Source: a virus. Taken from it: a stretch of DNA of 22,737 nucleotides. The position numbers and the translations under genes are program-made. Where the stretch lies: the IMG/VR virus record IMGVR_UViG_3300010354_000713, positions 1-22,737 of that record; one strand, 5' to 3'. Positions 1 to 8,920 of the stretch are shown piece after piece (the stretch's first letter is position 1; every line of letters starts with the position of its first letter). The notes beneath the pieces are model-generated. The model worked only from the letters and a program-made list of their open reading frames with translations, was not told the DNA's origin and did not search any database.

Positions 1-1
1 A

Positions 2-3000
2 ATGAATCTTGAATCTAATATGAGCGGCAATAAAGCTATATTAGATACACAAACTGGACCTTTCCCATTCATACGCAATAGCTCTCAACCTAATTTTGCA
101 GCAGCTATTTCTGATCATGGTGGATTAAATAATGCTTTAGGTGATTCATTAAGAAATCAAAAGGATGCTGGATTGATGAACAAGGGATATGTACCAAATT
201 TTGCTCCTTTAAAACAAAATGTTCAAAGTGAATTCGTTGATTTGCAAGGCAATCCTTTGATGGCCGAGCAAACCATGACAAAACAAGCTCAACAACAATT
301 AGTAAAAGCAATAAACGATCAAGTTAGATTATTTGCTCAAGGCAAAATATCTCAAAATGATTTAAATACTGCTACAAATAATTTGATCAAAGCTCAGAAT
401 TTAACTACCGCTTCTGAAAAACAATTAAATGATTTTATACAAAAAAGAATTCCGGCTGAACAAAAAGCGGTTCAAGCTGCTGAAGAAGCTACTAAACAGC
501 AAACTTTAGATAGAGCTAAAAGAAGGCAAGAAAAAAGAGTGATTCCTATTGATGAAAGAATTGGATATGCTACGTCAAAAATTATGAATCCTAATGAACG
601 ATTAGGAGGTAGACAAGGATTGAAATACGCAAGAAATTTTTCAAGCAAATTCAGTGGTTTGTCTAACAATATAGCTTTTCAGTTAGCTGCTCCAATTGTT
701 GGTGGTGTTTTAGAAGAATCGATTACAGGTGGAAAAGATAGAAGTGAATTGTCTCCACTTCAAAGATTTGGTGGTACTGCTGCGAGCGGAGTATTGACTG
801 GATTATCAACAGGAGCTGCAATAGGTAGCGCAATACCAGTAATTGGTACAGCTGCTGGTGCTGCTATTGGTGCTATAATTGGTTTAGCAAATGCAGCGGT
901 AAGAGCAAGAACCACATTAGATGATTATCAAAAACAGCAACAACAATATAATGCAAAGGTCGCAGAAATTGGAGGCGCAGCAGAAACTTATGTGCGTGGT
1001 TTTTCCCAATCTTCTGCACAACAAGATCCAATTACAAGAAACAAACAATTATTTGCTATGACAGAAGCTTTAGGTAAAGTAGATGATCCTAAATTATATT
1101 CAGAATTGATAGCAGCGGGATCAGATGCGACTAAACTGCAAGCCGCTTTAGCTGATTTTTATAAACGGGCAAATATATTAAGTTTATCAAAATCATTAAC
1201 TACTCAAACAAGATCATATGAAGAAGCTTTTAATAAAAAACAGGGAAATAAATATTTAGCTCAATTTGGTTATACAGGTCTTGATGCATCTTCTACGGGT
1301 AGACCATTATATACAGTAGTTGCACCTGGAATGACTGGAGGCGGCGGAATTCCAAATGCGCCTCAATTTAATATTGATACAATAAATGAAAAAGATGATA
1401 CAAATTTGAAAATACTTGCTCAAAGATATAATTCATTTTTTGAAATAATTAGAGAGCAATTTAAAGGTAAAGGTGGAGAAGCTTTAAAGTTCGCTACGGC
1501 GTTTCAAGAGGAATTATCTAAAGGAGATGCAGCTGATCAATATCAATTGAAACAAATTCTAAAAAAATTCAAGTTTTCTGATGAACTAGCTGATCAATTA
1601 TCTATCGCTGGAGATGAAATCGCTGCTCAAACAAATGTAGAAGCTAAATTTTTTGTTCAAACTATGCCTACAATTGTAAAACAAATATTCCAAAATATTA
1701 TTAAAACAGTTACACAAGCTGGAGATCAAGCGGGTGCAAGCTCACAGGAACAGCTTAAAAAAGCTCAAGAAACTATAAACAAATCTGCTGAACGTAGTAT
1801 GCAAAAGCAAACTGAGCTTGATTTTCAAAGAAGCAGAAGGCAGCTATATAGCAATCCAAGTGGCCGTCAAAAAGGTGGCATCATCAAAGCTCAATCTGGT
1901 ATGTTGGTGCCAGGTTCTGGAGAAGGAGATAGAGTTCCGGCTATGTTAGAACCCGGAGAATTTGTAATAAATAAAAAAGCTGTTCGTGAATATGGATTAG
2001 ATAATTTATTAAATTTGAATGATTCTGTTCCTCGTTTTGGATCTAAAAAACAAAGAGGTGGATTTATAGGATTTACGCAAAGATTTCAAACAGGTGGAGC
2101 TGTACAAAATGTTAATAGTGCGGCATTGGCTAATGTGTTAAGTAAACTGGTTGCAAATCAACAAATGTTTAGTTCAGCAATTAATAGTGATTTTTTACCG
2201 CCTTTAGAAAAAGTATTAATAAGTATTGAAGAAAATACAGCTGAAACAGCTGACAAAATACAATCAAAAAATATAGATATGCAACAACAATTTCTTGATA
2301 AATTTGCTATTTCATTAATACAAACGATTTCAGCTGGAGATATTTCGATTGGTAATAAAATAAAAACAGATTTTATTGATGCTATAGACAAATCGACTGA
2401 TCCTGAAGTTATTTTAACAAAATTAGAAACTTTATATGCAAACACAAGAGATCCATCTACTGCACAAAAGAATCTGGGTGCTTCAATAAATCTTGATCCA
2501 GTCAAATTGCAAGAATTAAATCTTCAATTAGATAGACAAGTTGCTTTATATAAAGACTTAATTAAGAAAAATAAAAATGCAAATCTTATTGATGAAGAAG
2601 CGAATAAGTTAGCTACGGCTCGCGCCCGAGCCCAAGAAAAGTTAAATATATATGAAAAAGATTATATTGATAGAGTATTGACTAAAAAAATAAATCTTGT
2701 ACGATTACAAGCTTCATATGAATTAAGAAAATTACAAATGGATGAGCAAATGCAATTACCGAGTTTTGGTTTTGGTGGATCACCTGAATATATAAATAAA
2801 GAAAAAAATATTAATGCTCAGAGATTATTAAGATTAGAACAACTTAAAGAAACTGAAAAGTTTTCATTAGATAATGAAGAAATAGAAAAATCTTTTGCTT
2901 CCGTTGGAACATCTCTCCAAAAAGAAATTGATATTATGTTTGTAAAAAGAGATGTCGCTAAAAGAGACAATCAAGATTACACGGGTTTGGATGAGCAAAT

Positions 3001-5467
3001 AGCTACATTCCAAAATAAATTAAAAAATGTTCAAGATATAAATTTACCGTCTAATATTACGGATATAAAAGGAATAGAACAAACCATAGAATCATTGCAA
3101 TATGCTATGCAAAATATTTTTACTGGAGTTTCTGAAGAAGAAATAAAAGTTCGTTCTCAAATTAGCTCTAGGATTGAAGCGGCTAAAAGTTTAGTTTCTC
3201 AATTAAGAATACAAAATGCTCAATTAGAATCTCAAAACAAACTTGCCAAAATTCAAGCAGAAATACAAGGTGCTATTAATAAATCTTATTATGATAGAGC
3301 GCCAATAATTCTTAGAAATGAAAGACTAGAATCTCAAAAAATAAATCAATTTGAATTACAATTACAAGAGCTTGAAAATTATCAAAGTCGAGAAGAGAAT
3401 TTTTATGGTCAAGGGATTTTTGGTAAAACTAGAAGTCAAATTTCTATATTAGAAAAGCAAACAGCTATACAAAGATCAAATATAGAAACTAGAAATATCG
3501 GTCAGGTACAAAAAATTGCCGATACTATTACCCAATATCAAGCTGGATTAAGCACTACAGGGAATATAAATGCTAATGAAGTTTTATTAATAAAAAAATT
3601 GCAAGAATTAAAAATAAATTCGGAGAATATACAAACAATTAATGATGCCGAAAATTTAGCCACCCAATTAAAAAATGTTAGACAATATGGAGAAACAATT
3701 AATCCTGATTTTAAAAGATCTGCTGTTGCTAAAGAGATATTAGACTATGAATTGCAAATAAATAGAATTCTAAACTCTAACACAACTGAAATTGAAAAAC
3801 AAAATGAATTATTAAAATTATCAATAGATAGAAAAAATTTAGAATTTTATGACCGTACATCTATGCGTCAAGGTTTTAGATCTGGATTTGATGAATTGAG
3901 AGATCAGGCTGATACAATAGGCAGAAAATTAGGTCATGATATTCCAATCATGTTTACTGATGGCATGACAAATGCATTGATGGAAGTTGCAAAAGGAACA
4001 AAATCTATTGGTGATGCATTTACTGATATGGCTATTAATTTTGGTCAGCAATTAATGCAACAAGTTTTAAATGCAGCTATTGGTAAGGTTGTCAGTTCAA
4101 TAGGTTATAGTTTATTAGGAAGTCAAACAGGGGGTGTCATCGGAAAACAAAATGGCGGTATTATTCGTGCTGAAAATGGCGCTTATATACCTGGAAATAG
4201 AACTGGAGATAGAAATTTAGCGATGTTGGAAGATGGTGAATATGTATTAAATAGAGAAGCGGTTGCAGCGATTGGAGTAAGCAATTTAGATAGTTTGAAT
4301 TATGGAATGGCACCTCGTTTTCAAAGTGGTGGTGGCTATAATTTACTTGCTGAACAAGGTTTTGTTGGTGATAATTATGATTATACTGGAAAATTAATGC
4401 AAGATGTTGGTCCAACACAAGATATTAATATGTCTGATTATACTGCTTATGCTTTTGAAGAAGATGAATATTTCAAAAAAATGAGACAAACTTCAATAGA
4501 AGATGCTCAAAGAAATATTCAAGAAAGTTATCAGAAAAAAGTAAGTGATCTAAAATTAATGACTTCTATAATTGGTGCGGTTGGAAGCGTTATGTTATCA
4601 GCGGGTATGTCTGCGGCTGCTGCTGGTGAAGCGGCAGGAGAAGCTGCAAAAGCTGGTCAGGCTGGTGCTTCTGGTGGAGCCACGGCAATTTCTGAAGGAG
4701 CAAACATAACCAGAGAAGGTTTTAAAGCGGCAACTCCACAATTGCAAGAAGGATTAGATAAAGCTCTAAAAGGTAGTAATTTTGGATTAGGTAGATTTTT
4801 ACAAAAAAATGCTGATTATATTAAATTTGATGGTAAAACGTTAAGCGGTTTAGTTGCTGCACAAGATATAACTAAATTTACTACTGGACAATTAAAAGAT
4901 ATCACTAAAATAGGTGATTTAAGAGGAATCGCTGGTTTAAATAAAATTACTTCTGTATTTAGTCAACAACAACAGCGTCAAAACATAATGAGAAGTATAT
5001 ATCCATCAATTTTGAATTCTGGATCTGATTTATTTAGATCTAATTATCCCGGTCGTCAAACAGGTGGTTTAATTGGTTTTAATTCTGGAGGTTTTGTTCC
5101 ATATGGATCTAGATTAAATGATACAATACCAGCATTATTAACAGGCGGAGAATATGTCATGAATAATTCAGCTGTTAAAAAGTATGGATTGAATACCATG
5201 AATACAATGAATTCTGGATCGGCTCAATCTAATGGTCCAGTTAATTCAAATACCACAAATAATAATAATACAAATAATTCAACAAATATTTCAATAAATA
5301 TTGATAAATCTGGTAGATCTGTTTATGGAGCTTCAACAAGCAGTTATGAGCAAAATGATATCGTATTTAGTAAAGAAATGGCTCGTCAATTAAATCAATT
5401 TATTAATGTAAAATTAGTAGATGAAAAACGTTATAATGGTAAAAACTATAGAAAATCTTATACCTGA
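2..5467 (+). CDS. Tail tape measure protein (lambda gpH role), probably 5'-partial
   Basis: This protein sets tail length and is carried inside the tail tube. At least 1821 residues are present. The first ATG is at base 2, so the true start is probably upstream; the N-terminus already looks internal, with PNFA motifs at residues 30-33 and 65-68. Glycine/alanine-rich hydrophobic stretches lie near residues 226-300 and 1518-1560. Long Gln/Glu/Lys/Leu-rich coiled-coil-like sequence covers about 830-1290. A segment typical of lambda-type tape measure C-termini (MFTDGMTNALMEVAKGTKSI) lies near 1316. Three GG...PG-EFV-N--AV--YG boxes start at residues 625, 1377 and 1688. The end has an Asn/Thr run, then a NISINIDKSG segment and a DEKR motif, as in many tape measures. 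At roughly 0.15 nm per residue (rule of thumb) the tail would be about 270 nm or longer. It ends in TGA, six bases before the next ATG. Confidence 0.93.
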   Translation: MNLESNMSGNKAILDTQTGPFPFIRNSSQPNFAAAISDHGGLNNALGDSLRNQKDAGLMNKGYVPNFAPLKQNVQSEFVDLQGNPLMAEQTMTKQAQQQLVKAINDQVRLFAQGKISQNDLNTATNNLIKAQNLTTASEKQLNDFIQKRIPAEQKAVQAAEEATKQQTLDRAKRRQEKRVIPIDERIGYATSKIMNPNERLGGRQGLKYARNFSSKFSGLSNNIAFQLAAPIVGGVLEESITGGKDRSELSPLQRFGGTAASGVLTGLSTGAAIGSAIPVIGTAAGAAIGAIIGLANAAVRARTTLDDYQKQQQQYNAKVAEIGGAAETYVRGFSQSSAQQDPITRNKQLFAMTEALGKVDDPKLYSELIAAGSDATKLQAALADFYKRANILSLSKSLTTQTRSYEEAFNKKQGNKYLAQFGYTGLDASSTGRPLYTVVAPGMTGGGGIPNAPQFNIDTINEKDDTNLKILAQRYNSFFEIIREQFKGKGGEALKFATAFQEELSKGDAADQYQLKQILKKFKFSDELADQLSIAGDEIAAQTNVEAKFFVQTMPTIVKQIFQNIIKTVTQAGDQAGASSQEQLKKAQETINKSAERSMQKQTELDFQRSRRQLYSNPSGRQKGGIIKAQSGMLVPGSGEGDRVPAMLEPGEFVINKKAVREYGLDNLLNLNDSVPRFGSKKQRGGFIGFTQRFQTGGAVQNVNSAALANVLSKLVANQQMFSSAINSDFLPPLEKVLISIEENTAETADKIQSKNIDMQQQFLDKFAISLIQTISAGDISIGNKIKTDFIDAIDKSTDPEVILTKLETLYANTRDPSTAQKNLGASINLDPVKLQELNLQLDRQVALYKDLIKKNKNANLIDEEANKLATARARAQEKLNIYEKDYIDRVLTKKINLVRLQASYELRKLQMDEQMQLPSFGFGGSPEYINKEKNINAQRLLRLEQLKETEKFSLDNEEIEKSFASVGTSLQKEIDIMFVKRDVAKRDNQDYTGLDEQIATFQNKLKNVQDINLPSNITDIKGIEQTIESLQYAMQNIFTGVSEEEIKVRSQISSRIEAAKSLVSQLRIQNAQLESQNKLAKIQAEIQGAINKSYYDRAPIILRNERLESQKINQFELQLQELENYQSREENFYGQGIFGKTRSQISILEKQTAIQRSNIETRNIGQVQKIADTITQYQAGLSTTGNINANEVLLIKKLQELKINSENIQTINDAENLATQLKNVRQYGETINPDFKRSAVAKEILDYELQINRILNSNTTEIEKQNELLKLSIDRKNLEFYDRTSMRQGFRSGFDELRDQADTIGRKLGHDIPIMFTDGMTNALMEVAKGTKSIGDAFTDMAINFGQQLMQQVLNAAIGKVVSSIGYSLLGSQTGGVIGKQNGGIIRAENGAYIPGNRTGDRNLAMLEDGEYVLNREAVAAIGVSNLDSLNYGMAPRFQSGGGYNLLAEQGFVGDNYDYTGKLMQDVGPTQDINMSDYTAYAFEEDEYFKKMRQTSIEDAQRNIQESYQKKVSDLKLMTSIIGAVGSVMLSAGMSAAAAGEAAGEAAKAGQAGASGGATAISEGANITREGFKAATPQLQEGLDKALKGSNFGLGRFLQKNADYIKFDGKTLSGLVAAQDITKFTTGQLKDITKIGDLRGIAGLNKITSVFSQQQQRQNIMRSIYPSILNSGSDLFRSNYPGRQTGGLIGFNSGGFVPYGSRLNDTIPALLTGGEYVMNNSAVKKYGLNTMNTMNSGSAQSNGPVNSNTTNNNNTNNSTNISINIDKSGRSVYGASTSSYEQNDIVFSKEMARQLNQFINVKLVDEKRYNGKNYRKSYT
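185..205 (+). other. GYVPNFA motif in tape measure
   Basis: Residues 62-68 read GYVPNFA. A degenerate partner, QPNFAAAI, sits at residues 29-36. Motifs of the form GYxPNFA recur in large phage tape measure proteins, usually well inside the chain. Their presence here suggests that the window begins inside the gene. The role of the motif is unknown to me. Confidence 0.5.
1874..2098 (+). repeat. Tape measure box 1 (PGEFVINKKAV)
   Basis: Degenerate protein repeat, copy 1 of 3. A GG-hydrophobic pair is followed by PGSGEGDRVPAMLEPGEF, VINKKAVREYG, LLNLN and a closing RFQTGG. Similar boxes are common in tape measure proteins of long-tailed phages; the function is not established as far as I know. 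Confidence 0.75.
2617..2632 (+). other. GC-rich perfect hairpin inside tape measure gene
   Basis: GGCTCG pairs perfectly with CGAGCC across the four-base loop CGCC. It lies in very AT-rich coding DNA and is made from codons rare elsewhere in the window (CGC, GCC, CGA, GCC; protein A-R-A-R-A). A six-pair stem could be chance; no function is claimed. Confidence 0.35.
4130..4335 (+). repeat. Tape measure box 2 (DGEYVLNREAV)
   Basis: Copy 2 of 3. It has GG-VIGKQNGG, PGNRTGDRNLAMLEDGEY, VLNREAV, LDSLN and a closing RFQSGG. It keeps the same order of elements as box 1, so it is a true repeat and not a chance match. It follows directly on the lambda-type C-terminal segment. Confidence 0.75.
5063..5220 (+). 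repeat. Tape measure box 3 (GGEYVMNNSAV)
   Basis: Copy 3 of 3, near the C-terminus. It has GGLIGFNSGGFVPYGS, then NDTIPALLTGGEYVMNNSAV, KKYG and MNTMN. The closing RFQxGG found in the other two copies is absent; a Ser/Asn/Thr-rich stretch follows. Confidence 0.7.
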
Positions 5468-5473
5468 TAAAAA

Positions 5474-6391
5474 ATGAAAGGCGCAATTACAAATTATGAA
5501 AATACATTTTACTTGGATGGCGCAGCTTTATCTGGAATTGTTTCAGTAGATGGTTCTTATAATTTAGATTACCAACCAATTAATGTAATTGGTAAAGGAT
5601 TTGTCAAACAAATCAACGCTTCTGTTCCAAAAGCAAATTTATCAATTGATAGATATTTAATAAATAATGATCCTGTTTTTGGGTTAACTGGAAATGGTCC
5701 TAATAATGTTGCTCAAAGTGTAAGTGGAGGTTTATATTATAAAAATAAATATTTTGCTTTTAAAAGTGGTTATTTGAATTCTTTTGGTATTAGCTGCAAT
5801 GTGGGAGAAGTGCCTCAGATAAAATCTAGTTTTGATATATATGGTGATTTAGGATCTGGTATCAATCCTAGTGGGGATATTAATGGTGGCGGTGTATTTG
5901 TTCCACAAGTCAAAAATATAACTTTATCTTGTAAAAATTCTACTACAAATCGTGTTAAAAGTTTTAATATAGATTTTGATTGTCCGAATATGCCAATTTA
6001 CGCTTTATCAAATATAAATGCAGAAATTCCAGTTGAAGTGCATAATATTTTTCCAATAACAGTTAATAGTTCCTTTGTTTTAGATGTTGATAATTATGAA
6101 ACAAAAAATATATTTGATGATTTAAAATCTGATGGAACAACATCATTTAATATAAGAGTAAGCGGAACAATTTTAAAAGATACACCTTTAACAATTTCGT
6201 CGGGGAATTTTGAGGAATTAACAATAAGTTCGGGAACTCTAGAGCCATTATACGCTTTTCTTAAAAGCCAAGATTCCACGCCAATATTTAATTTTACAGG
6301 AGTTAATGCTATTATATTATCAGAAGAACTTAGTTCATCAGCAGAAGACTTAATGAGTGTAAAACTATCTTATAGAACATATTTAAATTAA
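5474..6391 (+). CDS. Tail structural protein, paralogue A
   Basis: A 305-residue protein rich in beta-type sequence, with no signal peptide or membrane segment. I do not recognise a named family. It is clearly related to the 264-residue protein two genes downstream. Both share an I-NY-N--F opening, then SGYLNSF...PQIKSSFDIYGDL (about residues 100-126) matching TGLYPKS...KPIVINAEFDWYGNV. They also share a Cys-containing SFNIDFDCPNMP...NINAEIP stretch and a VSGTILKDTPLTISSG ending. The early NLDYQPIN-IGKG region has the feel of tail tube-like proteins, but this is only an impression. The start follows the tape measure stop by six bases (TGATAAAAAATG) without a Shine-Dalgarno sequence. Position after the tape measure suggests a distal tail or tip component. 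Confidence 0.7.
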   Translation: MKGAITNYENTFYLDGAALSGIVSVDGSYNLDYQPINVIGKGFVKQINASVPKANLSIDRYLINNDPVFGLTGNGPNNVAQSVSGGLYYKNKYFAFKSGYLNSFGISCNVGEVPQIKSSFDIYGDLGSGINPSGDINGGGVFVPQVKNITLSCKNSTTNRVKSFNIDFDCPNMPIYALSNINAEIPVEVHNIFPITVNSSFVLDVDNYETKNIFDDLKSDGTTSFNIRVSGTILKDTPLTISSGNFEELTISSGTLEPLYAFLKSQDSTPIFNFTGVNAIILSEELSSSAEDLMSVKLSYRTYLN

Positions 6392-6392
6392 A

Positions 6393-8123
6393 ATGAAATT
6401 TACAGATTTACCAGTTATAACAAGTTCAACAATTACTTCAAATCACGTTTTTGCAGTTGCTACAACTTCTACAACAGATCAACTAACATTAAGTGAATTA
6501 CAAAAATGTTTTACTAGTTTTACTGCACCATCTTCTTCTAGTATAAATATTATTGGTGGAACTACTCCAAGTGGTATTACTATCGGTGCTAACGGATATT
6601 TAGGAGTAAATAATACTAGTCCTACGGTAGCAGTCGATATTGGTGATCAAGGTAGTACAACATTAGCTGAAGTAAGATTAAAATCAAGAGCTTCAAGCAG
6701 ACAAGCTTCATATACTTTAACTGATAATTCTATATGGTGGAGAAATACTAAAAAAGCAAGTGATACTGATTATTATATTGAAAAATCAACTGATGGTTCT
6801 TCATTTACAACAGTTTTCAATATAGATACAAATGGTAACGTTGGTGTTCATGATGGTTCTGTTGGTTTAAATGATAAATTATTTGTTAATGGTGGAACAA
6901 TTAAATTTCAAAATTCAAATTCTGGTATTTTATTTGATCCTGCTGTATGTGAAATAAAAAATAGTACGATAGGTGATATTTTATATATAAATAAATCAAC
7001 TGACGATGATATTGTTTTAGGTAATGATGTCATGTATATTGAAAACGGCGCTAATCCATATGTAGGTATAAATACTACATCACCGCTAGCAGCTTTACAT
7101 GTAAAAGATTCTGGTCACTTTGTAAGATTTCAAAATACATCAACTAATACGAGCAATTTATCATTGTCAAATTCATCCACAACTTCTTATGTAAGTTTAA
7201 TTGGTAATAATTTTCAAATAGGTCCTTATAATTTCAATTCAGAAAGTAATTTAATTTATGATATTTCTAATGAACGTTTAGGCATAGGAACAAATTCATT
7301 ACAAAGTAAATTGCATGTTAAATCAAGCGATCAAACAATGGTTATTTTTGAAGGAGGCGCTTTATCATCACATGAAGTTTTAGAAACAAATAATAATACA
7401 GCAGCCGCACCTACATCATGTTTATATACTTTTGCTAGTGGTTCAGCTTCGTCACCAACTAAACGTTGGTCGATGGGTTTATATAATATTTCTCCTTATT
7501 CTGATTCATTTGTTTTATTGTTAGATGGTAGTACAAGCACTTCTGCTGTAAAAGCATCAATAAGCAGAAATGGTGATTTAGATATCAAAGGAAGTCTAAC
7601 AACCGATTCTAAATATACAAAAGGTAAATTCGTTCAAATATATCAAACGAGAGTTACTGGTGATTGTATTTATTTTAATCCATTTGCTCCTGATAGTAAT
7701 ACAAATCCTAGTGGTCATAATGATTATCATGCTCCATTTGGTATTACTTCTTACGCTGGTTCTATTGAAAAAGTTCAAATTATAACATCTGATATTTATA
7801 GTGATTCTTTGAATCCAAGATTAGAAGTGGTTCAAGTTCAACCTTCATATAATAGTACAACTCCTGATGGCTATGTTTCTGGTTTTTTTGTAAGTCCTGC
7901 TTCAAATCCAACTACATTTCCGACAAGTGGTATTATTGGATTTGCTAGTTTAGGCACCATCTATCCAAATCAATTAAAAACATATACTCGAAGTCAATTT
8001 GATGGAGATACAGCTTTTGCATCAGGAAGATTATTGCAGTATAGAATTGCTGAATCGAATGGCACTAAAACTCTTCCTATTGATTATACCGTAATTTCAA
8101 CAATAGCCTATACAATTACATAA
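6393..8123 (+). CDS. Repeat-built tail fibre protein
   Basis: A 576-residue fibre-like protein. The N-terminus (KFTDLPVI, then QLTLSELQ at about 27-34) looks like a short virion-attachment segment. Four spaced copies of a beta-structured motif follow: YLGVNNTSPTVAVDI at 69, NVGVHDGS...KLFVNG at 149, YVGINTTSPLAALHV at 223 and RLGIGTNSLQSKLHV at 295, a period of about 72-80 residues. G(I/V)GTxxPxxxLHV repeats are widespread in phage fibres and bacterial surface proteins. Roughly residues 405-576 form a non-repetitive C-terminal domain that could be the receptor-binding tip. No peptidase S74 autochaperone (its Ser/Lys active site region) is visible. It starts one base after the previous stop and ends one base before the next start. 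Confidence 0.8.
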   Translation: MKFTDLPVITSSTITSNHVFAVATTSTTDQLTLSELQKCFTSFTAPSSSSINIIGGTTPSGITIGANGYLGVNNTSPTVAVDIGDQGSTTLAEVRLKSRASSRQASYTLTDNSIWWRNTKKASDTDYYIEKSTDGSSFTTVFNIDTNGNVGVHDGSVGLNDKLFVNGGTIKFQNSNSGILFDPAVCEIKNSTIGDILYINKSTDDDIVLGNDVMYIENGANPYVGINTTSPLAALHVKDSGHFVRFQNTSTNTSNLSLSNSSTTSYVSLIGNNFQIGPYNFNSESNLIYDISNERLGIGTNSLQSKLHVKSSDQTMVIFEGGALSSHEVLETNNNTAAAPTSCLYTFASGSASSPTKRWSMGLYNISPYSDSFVLLLDGSTSTSAVKASISRNGDLDIKGSLTTDSKYTKGKFVQIYQTRVTGDCIYFNPFAPDSNTNPSGHNDYHAPFGITSYAGSIEKVQIITSDIYSDSLNPRLEVVQVQPSYNSTTPDGYVSGFFVSPASNPTTFPTSGIIGFASLGTIYPNQLKTYTRSQFDGDTAFASGRLLQYRIAESNGTKTLPIDYTVISTIAYTIT

Positions 8124-8124
8124 A

Positions 8125-8919
8125 ATGGCTAATTTTATAAATTATAGAAATATAAATTTTTCTATTGATGATAAAAATTATTATGCTACAAGAGTTAGTT
8201 TATCAGCAAAAGCTTCAGTTGAAGCGGTTGTTTTAAATGATGGTTCATTATTAAATTATGCTCCGCAAGGTGCAGTTATAGGTAACTTATCTACTGAATT
8301 TTATTTAACAGGTTCTTTGCCTTCTTTTTTAAGAATAACTGGAACAGATGAATCTTCAATTACTGGAAATTTTGCTGGTGTTGCTATCACAGGATTATAT
8401 CCTAAAAGCATCAATTTTTCTGTCGAGCCTTTCAAACCTATTGTTATAAATGCTGAATTTGATTGGTATGGAAATGTTAATGTTCATTATTTTAAAGAGA
8501 ACTCGCAACAAGAAATTGAAAGCATTCAAATACCTGATTATGTTGCTAATGGATATAAATCTTATATGACAAGCGCAGATATAGATACGTTTGGATATAT
8601 AACTAATTTTAATTATTCATCAAGTTGTGATCGCCCAGCTTTTTTTAATGTAAATGAAATAGTTCCATTTAGAGTTGGTAAATTAAATAAAAAAATTGAT
8701 TTTTCATTAAATTCAAATTATTTAGGATCTTTAATATCAATAGCAGGTAGAACTGCAACTACAACAATAACTTTAAAAGATATATATGGAACAACTTTAG
8801 ATACTTTTGATGTAAGTGGAGTATTAACAAGTCAAAATTATGAAATTAGTCAAGGGCAATATTTGTTGGCATCTGCTAATATATCTCAAACAGTAACAGA
8901 AAATAAAGTTTTAATATAA
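8125..8919 (+). CDS. Tail structural protein, paralogue B
   Basis: A 264-residue, beta-rich protein paralogous to the 305-residue protein upstream of the fibre gene (shared FDxYGxx, S-NFN-Cys and C-terminal VSG-LT-Q-YEIS elements). It differs at the N-terminus (MANFINYRNINFSIDDKNYY) and lacks the Gly-rich loop found in paralogue A near residues 125-137. The two copies bracket the fibre gene exactly, with single-base spacers. A structural role in the distal tail, possibly as a ring or adaptor that holds the fibre, is inference from position. The start is preceded by A/T-rich sequence only. Confidence 0.65.
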   Translation: MANFINYRNINFSIDDKNYYATRVSLSAKASVEAVVLNDGSLLNYAPQGAVIGNLSTEFYLTGSLPSFLRITGTDESSITGNFAGVAITGLYPKSINFSVEPFKPIVINAEFDWYGNVNVHYFKENSQQEIESIQIPDYVANGYKSYMTSADIDTFGYITNFNYSSSCDRPAFFNVNEIVPFRVGKLNKKIDFSLNSNYLGSLISIAGRTATTTITLKDIYGTTLDTFDVSGVLTSQNYEISQGQYLLASANISQTVTENKVLI

Positions 8920-8920
8920 T

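Noticed and set aside
2158-2505. Minus-strand reading frame of 115 codons
   Set aside because: It lies wholly inside the tape measure gene, has no recognisable domain, and the opposite strand is well explained. Other minus-strand frames in the window are rejected for the same reason.
6393-8123. Peptidase S74 autochaperone at the end of the fibre
   Set aside because: GxG/LHV repeats often accompany S74 domains, but no catalytic Ser/Lys region or helical C-terminus is visible in the last 170 residues.
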